Shown: positions 58,853 to 64,000 of the stretch, piece after piece
Layout of the letters: the number at the start of each line of letters is the position of its first letter
Position numbering within the stretch: the first letter of the stretch is position 1
Notes under the pieces: generated by a model
What the model was told of the DNA's origin: nothing
Databases searched by the model: none
What the model saw: the letters and a program-made list of their open reading frames with translations, nothing else
Translations under genes and position numbers: made by a program
From: Oscillospiraceae bacterium
GTDB lineage: Bacteria; Bacillota_A; Clostridia; Oscillospirales; Ruminococcaceae
Assembly: GCA_004558145.1 (NCBI GenBank)
Contig: SFDQ01000010.1
Coordinates: 1 to 64,000, forward strand
DNA length: 64,000 nt
Direction: 5' to 3'

Positions 58853-60046
58853 TCAGCGATAGTATTTTTTCAGCACCGTGCGCAGACGGTCCACGCCCTC
58901 CTGCACGCAGCGGGTGGGGCAGGCCAGATTCCAGCGCTCGAAGCCCTCGCCCTCGGCGCCGAAGATGAAGCCGTCGTCGAAGAAGAGCATAGCCTCCCGC
59001 TTGAGCATCTCCGCCAGGGCGTGGCTCTCCATGCCCAGCGCCGAGAAGTCGATCCACAAAAGATAGGAGCCTTCCAGCTTCATGGGCCGGATCTTGGGGA
59101 ACTCCGCCGCCAGGAAGTCGGTGACCACCCGGCGGTTTTTGTCCACCAGGGCGTTCACCTGGTCCAGCCAGTCGTCGCACTGGTCGTAGGCGATGGTGCA
59201 GGCCAGATGCCCCAGCACGTTGCACTTGAGCTTCTGCACATTGGTGAGCAGTTCCCGGCGCAGCCGCTCCCGCAGATGCTCCGAGGGGGCCACCACGTTG
59301 GTGGTCATCAGCCCCGCCAGATTGAAGGACTTGCTGGGGGAGGTGATGACGACACAGTTGTCCCGGATGGCGTCGTCCAGGGTGGCAAAGACGGTGTGCT
59401 CCACGCCCGGCGCAAGCAGGTCGAAGTGCAGTTCGTCCGAGGCCACCACCACCCCGTTCTCGCAGCAGAGCCGCCCGATGCGCTCCAGCTCCTCTCGGCT
59501 CCACACGCGGCCGCCGGGGTTGTGGGGGCTGCAGAAGAGCAGCAGCTTGTTTGCGGGGTCCTTCACCAGCCGCTCGAACAAATCGAAGTCGATCTCGTAC
59601 CGGTCTTCGGTGCGCACCAGCGGGCAGCGCACCAGCGTGCGCTCGTTGGCGGTGACGGCAGAGTACATGGGGTAGTAGACCGGGGTGAACAGGATGACCC
59701 CGTCGCCCGGTTCGGTGAAGGCCTTGACGCAGCCGTAGAAGGCCGCGATGGCGCCGCTGGTGCAGATGAGCCAGTCGGGCCGGACGCTCCAGCCGTGGCG
59801 GCGCTGCATGAAGCGGCACACCGAGGCGGCATACTCCTCCGAGGGGTCGGCGTAGCCCAGGACATAGTCGTCCAGAAAGGCCTTGAGGCCGTCCCGGATC
59901 TGGGGCGCCATGGGCAGTTCCATGTCCGCCACCGAGAAGGGGATGACGCCGGCGGGCTTTTCGGGGAAATAGCGGGCGATCTCCTGCCATTTGGCCGCAT
60001 TCAGATCGTATCGCGGCCGGACCGTTTCAAAATCGTATTGAGCCAT
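58853..60046 (-). CDS. MalY/PatB-family PLP-dependent C-S lyase
   Basis: 397-residue type I aminotransferase-fold enzyme, cystathionine beta-lyase like: releases H2S/thiols, ammonia and pyruvate from cystathionine or cysteine conjugates. N-terminal RYDLNAAKWQ, SVADMELPMAPQI, GYADPSEEYAASV; PLP-site TSGAIAAFY, SPHNPGGRVW and VASDELHFDLL; Schiff-base Lys in SPSKSFNLAGL. ATG at 60046 lies 11 bases after AACGAGG and gives the family start MAQYDFETVRPRYD. A promoter with a leader hairpin lies upstream. The LysR gene behind it reads in the same direction from its own promoter. Confidence 0.94.
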   Translation of the reverse strand: MAQYDFETVRPRYDLNAAKWQEIARYFPEKPAGVIPFSVADMELPMAPQIRDGLKAFLDDYVLGYADPSEEYAASVCRFMQRRHGWSVRPDWLICTSGAIAAFYGCVKAFTEPGDGVILFTPVYYPMYSAVTANERTLVRCPLVRTEDRYEIDFDLFERLVKDPANKLLLFCSPHNPGGRVWSREELERIGRLCCENGVVVASDELHFDLLAPGVEHTVFATLDDAIRDNCVVITSPSKSFNLAGLMTTNVVAPSEHLRERLRRELLTNVQKLKCNVLGHLACTIAYDQCDDWLDQVNALVDKNRRVVTDFLAAEFPKIRPMKLEGSYLLWIDFSALGMESHALAEMLKREAMLFFDDGFIFGAEGEGFERWNLACPTRCVQEGVDRLRTVLKKYYR

Positions 60047-60079
60047 ACAACAATGAGCCTCGTTCCATAATAGACTGAA

Positions 60080-60162
60080 TGCAGCGGCCCTCCACGCCAG
60101 AGGGCCGCTGCAGAGGCCGTGCCTGCAAGGCAAGTATAACACCGGGCGCCCGGAATGTACAA
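60080..60162 (-). promoter_or_regulatory. Promoter and 13-bp leader hairpin of the C-S lyase gene
   Basis: Minus strand TTGTAC (60162-60157), 18 bases, TATACT (60138-60133). In the leader a perfect 13-bp stem (60112-60100 with 60092-60080) has a 7-base loop and no T-run, about 35 bases before the ATG, so a translational or mRNA-stability role is more likely than termination. Confidence 0.7.
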
Positions 60163-60193
60163 TTCAAAATTTAACGCGAATGATGAATTTTGT

Positions 60194-61099
60194 TCATGGC
60201 TGGTCGTTTTTCACCTGGCGGCGCATGTACTCCCGGAAGCTGACCGCCGCGGGCGCGCCGGCGATGTCCTCCTCGATCCACACGAGGTAGATGTTCTGGT
60301 GCATGGCCCGGCCGGAGAAGCGGATGCGCCGGATGTGGGAGGGGATGACGTGGGAATGGCTGGAGACCACCGCCACTCCTTCGCCCGCCGCCACCTTGCC
60401 CAAGATGTTGGTCTCGTTGAAGGCGTTGACCTTGATGCGGGGCGCAAAGCCGGCTTCGCGGCAGGCCCGGTCCAGGGCATGGTCGATGCCCAAGTCGTTC
60501 CAGTTGAAGGCGATGAACTCCTCGTCCCGCAGCTCCTCGATGGAAACGCTTGCCCGCCCCGCCAGCGGGTGCCGGGGCGAGACCACCAGCACCAGTTCGT
60601 CCTGGCGCAGCAGCATGCGGGAGAACCCGGCGTATTCCGGGTCCTGGTCGCTGAATTCGCCGCAGACGCCCAGGTGGATGCGGCGGCTGCGCAGGTCCCG
60701 CAGGATCTCGCTGGTCAGCGAATACTGCACCGACAGGGTAACGTCGGGGTTTTCATCCTGAAAGCCCCAGAGCAGCTCCGGCAGAAAATCGGTGCACATG
60801 ATGTGCATCGCGCCCAGGCGCAGCTGGCCGCCGTTGAGCTGATAGAGGCTCTGCACCGCCTCCTGGCCGGTCTTGAGCTCGTGCATGGCCCGCTGGGCAA
60901 AGGTGTAGAAGGTCTTGCCGTAGGGCGTGAGGGTCACTCCCTTGCCCTGGCGCTCGAACAGGGGCACGCCCATCTCCTTTTCCAGGCTGGCAATGGCCTT
61001 GCTCAGGGTGGACTGGGAGACGAAAAGGCTGTCTGCCGCCTTGGAAAAATGGCTGCATTCCGCCGCTTTGAGGAAATACTGGATGCTGCCCAGATTCAT
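60194..61099 (-). CDS. LysR-family regulator
   Basis: 301 residues: N-terminal HTH (about 3-60: QYFLKAAECSHFSKAADSLFVSQSTLSKAIASLEKEMGVPLFERQGKG) and a periplasmic-binding-like effector domain (about 88-295). The family usually senses a metabolite and controls a divergent operon, here the AbgT transporter and amidohydrolase. Binding boxes of T-N11-A type lie in the shared upstream region. The effector may be a product of aminoacyl hydrolysis, but nothing visible tells which. ATG follows GGAGGGAG. Confidence 0.94.
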   Translation of the reverse strand: MNLGSIQYFLKAAECSHFSKAADSLFVSQSTLSKAIASLEKEMGVPLFERQGKGVTLTPYGKTFYTFAQRAMHELKTGQEAVQSLYQLNGGQLRLGAMHIMCTDFLPELLWGFQDENPDVTLSVQYSLTSEILRDLRSRRIHLGVCGEFSDQDPEYAGFSRMLLRQDELVLVVSPRHPLAGRASVSIEELRDEEFIAFNWNDLGIDHALDRACREAGFAPRIKVNAFNETNILGKVAAGEGVAVVSSHSHVIPSHIRRIRFSGRAMHQNIYLVWIEEDIAGAPAAVSFREYMRRQVKNDQP

Positions 61100-61195
61100 G
61101 CCGCTCCCTCCTTGCCCGAAAACACCAAATCATTGCTTTCGTTAATAATACCACATTTTTTGGCCGTTTTTCAACATTTCACACAAGAACTTCAC

Positions 61196-61269
61196 CATCC
61201 GTGGATGAAAAATGTTCATTTATCGCAGAAAAAAAGGAATTTTACTTCAATTTAGCCCAATGCTATACT
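61196..61269 (+). promoter_or_regulatory. AbgT operon promoter with LysR-type boxes
   Basis: Promoter: TTTACT 61241-61246, 17 bases, TATACT 61264-61269. A T-N11-A palindrome TGAAAAATGTTCA (61206-61218) is centred about 64 bases before the expected start site, the usual recognition-site position of LysR activators. CATCC-GT-GGATG (61196-61207) is a second inverted repeat overlapping it. Confidence 0.7.
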
Positions 61270-61373
61270 GAAACCATCAGGGCGGAAAAGCCCCGGCCAC
61301 GCCAGCCGCCTTTTCCGCGAAACCTCAACGACGGCCGTGCATTGCGATTACAAATGAAAAGAAGGGAACTGTT

Positions 61374-62930
61374 ATGAAAAGCACAACCAAACAGGCGGAT
61401 GTGCTGGTCACCTCCAAAGGCTTCATGGGTCTTTTGGAGCGATCCGCCAACAAGATCCCCCATCCCGGCCTGATCTTCTTCTGGCTTTCGGTGATCGTGA
61501 TGCTGATCTCGCTACTGCTCAGCAAGATGGGCGTTTCGGTGGTGAACCCTTCCACCGAGGAGACCATTTCTGTGGTGAATCTGCTCTCCGCTGATTTCAT
61601 CGCCAACTTTTTGAAAGACATGGGCTCCACCTTCGCCACCTTCTCGCCCATGCTCACGGTGCTGCTGGTCACGCTGGGTCTGGGCGTTTCCAACCAGAGC
61701 GGCCTTTTGCACAACACCCTGAAGCTGGTGGGCAAGTCCTCCAAGAACAAATTCGTGCTCACCTTCATGGTGGCCTTTGTGGGCGTCATGGGCAACCTGG
61801 CGGGCGACGTGGCGGCGCTGGTGCTGCCCTCGCTGTGCGCGGTGCTGTTCTACGGCGTGGGCCGCAACCCGGTGGCCGGCCTGCTGCTGAGCCTTTCGGC
61901 CAGCGGCGTGGGCTTCGGCGCCAACCTGATCGTGGGCTCCGGCGACGTGACCCTCTCCGGCCTGACCGGAGCGGCCGCCGCCCTGCTGGACCCCACCTTT
62001 GAGGCAAGCCCCGCCATGGGCTGGTATTTCATGGCGGTGTCCACCCCCATCCTGTCCCTCATCCTCACCATCGTGGACCTGAAGTGGGTGGAGCCCAAAC
62101 TGGACCGCATGCAGGTGGCCACCAACTACCACGAAGAGGTGGAAGAGGGCGCGCTGGACGCCCTGGCCGTGAGCGACGCCGAGCGCGCGGGCCTGAAGTC
62201 CGCTTTGCTGGGCCTGCTGGGCGTGGTGGCCGTCTGGGTCATCATGTGCCTGCCGGGCATGCCGCTGGCCGCGCCTGAAGGCGGCAGCCTGTTCGACGGC
62301 ATGCTGCTGAAATCCGTCACCGCGTTCCTGTTCTTTATGTTCCTGATCCCCGGCTGGCTCTACGGCCGCAAGGTGGGCAAGATCAAGAACTTCAAGGACG
62401 TGGCGAAGTTCATGGGCGACGAGCTCAAGACCCTGGCCCCCTTCTTCGTCATCTCCTTCTTCGCTTCCGAGTTCATGTACATCTTCTCCGCCAGCAACCT
62501 GGCCCAGATCATCGCGGTGAAGGGCGGCGAGCTCATCGGCGCTTCCGGCCTGAGCGGCTCCTTCGTGCTGGTGCTGGTGGTGGTCGTGGTGTGCCTCATC
62601 AACTTCTTCATCCCCTCCTCCGCGGCAAAGTGGGCGCTGCTGGCCCCCATCTTCGTGCCCATGCTGATGGTCATCGGCATCAGCCCCGCCGCCGCCCAGA
62701 CCGCCTACCGCATCGGCGACGGCATGAGCAACTCCCTGACCCCCGTTTCCCCCAACATCATCGTCAACCTGACCTACGCCCAGAAATACGACGACCGCAT
62801 CCAGCTGGGCACCATGTTCGCCAACCTCATCCCGCTGAACATCGTGGTGGGCATCGTGTGGGCGCTGATGCTGTATGTCTGGTGCCAGCTGGGCCTGCCT
62901 CTCGGCCCCGGCTATGTGCCCTTCCTGTAA
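61374..62930 (+). CDS. AbgT-family transporter
   Basis: 518-residue membrane transporter of the AbgT family, known for p-aminobenzoyl-glutamate import and, in some members, sulfonamide export. Hallmarks: NKIPHPGLIFFWLSVIVML, a Gly/Asn-rich VGVMGNLAGDVAALVLPSL, SASGVGFGANLIVGSGDV (re-entrant hairpin), and the C-half LINFFIPSSAAKWALLAPIFVPM and DGMSNSLTPVSPNIIVNLTYAQKY. About 11-12 helices. ATG follows GAAGGGAAC. With the M20 enzyme 18 bases downstream it resembles a transporter-hydrolase pair for an N-acyl-amino acid or folate fragment. Confidence 0.94.
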   Translation: MKSTTKQADVLVTSKGFMGLLERSANKIPHPGLIFFWLSVIVMLISLLLSKMGVSVVNPSTEETISVVNLLSADFIANFLKDMGSTFATFSPMLTVLLVTLGLGVSNQSGLLHNTLKLVGKSSKNKFVLTFMVAFVGVMGNLAGDVAALVLPSLCAVLFYGVGRNPVAGLLLSLSASGVGFGANLIVGSGDVTLSGLTGAAAALLDPTFEASPAMGWYFMAVSTPILSLILTIVDLKWVEPKLDRMQVATNYHEEVEEGALDALAVSDAERAGLKSALLGLLGVVAVWVIMCLPGMPLAAPEGGSLFDGMLLKSVTAFLFFMFLIPGWLYGRKVGKIKNFKDVAKFMGDELKTLAPFFVISFFASEFMYIFSASNLAQIIAVKGGELIGASGLSGSFVLVLVVVVVCLINFFIPSSAAKWALLAPIFVPMLMVIGISPAAAQTAYRIGDGMSNSLTPVSPNIIVNLTYAQKYDDRIQLGTMFANLIPLNIVVGIVWALMLYVWCQLGLPLGPGYVPFL

Positions 62931-62948
62931 GCAAAGGAGGAAAGCGTT

Positions 62949-64000
62949 TTGTCCAACATCAAAGAACTGGCGGCGCGCTACACCGATGAGATGATCGCCA
63001 CCCGCCGCCATCTGCACCGCCACCCGGAACTGGGCGGCAAAGAGGAAAAGACCGTGGCCTACATCGCCGACCGCCTGCGGGACATCGGCCTTGTGCCCAA
63101 CACCAATTATTCCCAGCACGCCTGCTCGGCGGTGCTGGAGGGCAAAAAAGGCGGCAAGGTCATCATGCTGCGGGCGGACATCGACGCGCTGCCCATCAAA
63201 GAGGAGAGCGGCGTGCCCTTTGCCTCGGAGAACGAGGGCGTGATGCACGCCTGCGGCCACGATGTGCACACCTCCGCCCTGCTGGGCGCGGCCCGCATTT
63301 TGTGGGACATGCGGGATGAACTGAACGGCAGCGTAAAGTTCTGCTTCCAGCCCGCCGAGGAGATCAAGGGCATCGGCGCCTGCATCATGGTGGAGGACGG
63401 CATCCTGGAGAACCCCAAGGTGGACTTTGTGATGGGCGCTCATGTGACCCCCAGTCTGCCGGTGGGCACTGTGACCGCCGAGGCGGGCCCGGCATCGGCC
63501 TATCCCGACTCCTTCTCCCTCACCGTCACCGGCGTGGGCTGCCACGGCTCGGCGCCTCAGAACGGCAAGGACCCCATCCGCGCCGCGGTGGCCGCCTACG
63601 GCATGATCAACGACCTGACGGCGAAGATCGACGCGCTGGAGCCCCACCTCATCCAGGTGTGCGCCCTCAACGCGGGCAGCGTCTTCAACATCATCCCCGC
63701 CACCGCCACCCTGGGCGGCACGGTGCGCACCCTGACCCCCAAGAGCCGGGAGCTCTGCCGCCAGGGCCTGCTGCAGGTGTGCCGCGCGGTGGAAGAGGGC
63801 TATGGCGTGAAGTGCGAGCTTTCCGGTTTCGGCGCCGCCACCCCGCCGGTGGTGAACGACCCGGCCTATGCCCCTCTGGGCCAGGCCAGCCTGCGCAAGG
63901 TGGCCCCCCGCATGGTCACCTTCAACGCCGACCTGCTGGGCGGCGAGGACTTCAGCTTCTATGAGCAGACGGGCATCCCCGGCTTCTTCGTGCGCTACGG
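62949..64000 (+). CDS. M20 family amidohydrolase (3' truncated by window)
   Basis: At least 350 residues of an M20D metallopeptidase (AbgA/AmhX/IAA-amino acid hydrolase type). TTG start at 62949, 7 bases after AAAGGAGG, then MSNIKELAARYTDEMIATRRHLHRHPELGGKE. Metal-site motifs: LRADIDALPIKEESG, HACGHDVHTSALLG, CFQPAEE, and GAHVTP; C-terminal motif LGGEDFSFYEQTGIPGFF is nearly complete, so only 20-40 residues are missing. It probably cleaves the amide taken up by the AbgT transporter in the same operon. The stop codon lies beyond the window. Confidence 0.92.
   Translation, partial: MSNIKELAARYTDEMIATRRHLHRHPELGGKEEKTVAYIADRLRDIGLVPNTNYSQHACSAVLEGKKGGKVIMLRADIDALPIKEESGVPFASENEGVMHACGHDVHTSALLGAARILWDMRDELNGSVKFCFQPAEEIKGIGACIMVEDGILENPKVDFVMGAHVTPSLPVGTVTAEAGPASAYPDSFSLTVTGVGCHGSAPQNGKDPIRAAVAAYGMINDLTAKIDALEPHLIQVCALNAGSVFNIIPATATLGGTVRTLTPKSRELCRQGLLQVCRAVEEGYGVKCELSGFGAATPPVVNDPAYAPLGQASLRKVAPRMVTFNADLLGGEDFSFYEQTGIPGFFVRY

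Noticed and set aside
1..64000. CRISPR array, IS element, prophage, replication origin or rRNA operon
   Set aside because: No regularly spaced short repeats, transposase, phage structural gene, DnaA-box cluster or rRNA sequence could be seen.

Overview
The window reads as chromosome of a high-GC, endospore-forming Clostridia (Oscillospiraceae/Ruminococcaceae-like gut anaerobe). Reasons: a CIRCE-controlled hrcA-grpE-dnaK-dnaJ operon, spoVT, an oxygen-scavenging flavodiiron protein, Clostridia-type L-serine dehydratase, ECF vitamin uptake, MocR/VncRS/Bce-like regulators and sigma-A promoters of the TTGNNN-N16..18-TATAAT type. The species cannot be fixed from the sequence. No sequencing artefact is obvious, but two frame breaks in one gene need checking.

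Layout. 1-5650: an AT-richer defence cassette with a nuclease-domain remnant, an intact type III-like DNA methyltransferase and a restriction subunit broken by two internal deletions. 5651-6180: gene-free junction back to GC-rich chromosome. 6182-8342: OmpR/HK pair. 8477-15601: one long co-directional run: rpe, three Rnf-derived membrane subunits (D-E-A) that have lost their redox ligands, a glycosidase-like membrane protein, DUF1015 and a DEAD-box helicase. 15716-17653: flavodiiron protein and an XRE/zinc-ribbon membrane protein. 17706-22513 (minus): TetR, a coiled-coil protein and a heterodimeric ABC exporter. 22646-26953: a 50-residue protein, an LCP-like protein, a divergent MocR/ECF-S pair and a DUF1848 protein. 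27116-32146: response regulator, kinase, ABC ATPase and large FtsX permease. 32350-35870: secreted SGNH protein with a CCHC zinc knuckle, and an ABC exporter.

35924-36600 has no gene but holds several copies, in both orientations, of a structured element whose stems covary. 36669-42972: MacB-like ABC system (ATPase, adhesin-like CARDB protein, permease) with a convergent two-component system. 43146-48748: spoVT and the heat-shock operon. 48888-54619: MarR/MFS pair, lipoprotein glycosidase, membrane protein, MATE exporter. 54718-54794: tRNA-Met(CAT), followed by three tandem ~137-bp modular repeats. 55285-60046: two membrane-anchored unknowns, L-serine dehydratase sdaAB/sdaAA, and a MalY/PatB C-S lyase. 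60194-64000: LysR, AbgT transporter and an M20 amidohydrolase that runs off the end.

How the parts fit. Most modules are a regulator next to its transporter (TetR-ABC, MocR-ECF, VncRS-ABC, TCS-MacB, MarR-MFS, LysR-AbgT), and in several the operator can be seen at the promoter. The strongest candidates for undescribed biology are the ligand-free Rnf-like D-E-A complex (9162-11417) and the covarying structured repeats at 35948-36483. A side theme is proteins that keep a fold but lack a key residue: Rnf-like subunits, MocR, the LCP-like protein and the DUF4015-like protein.
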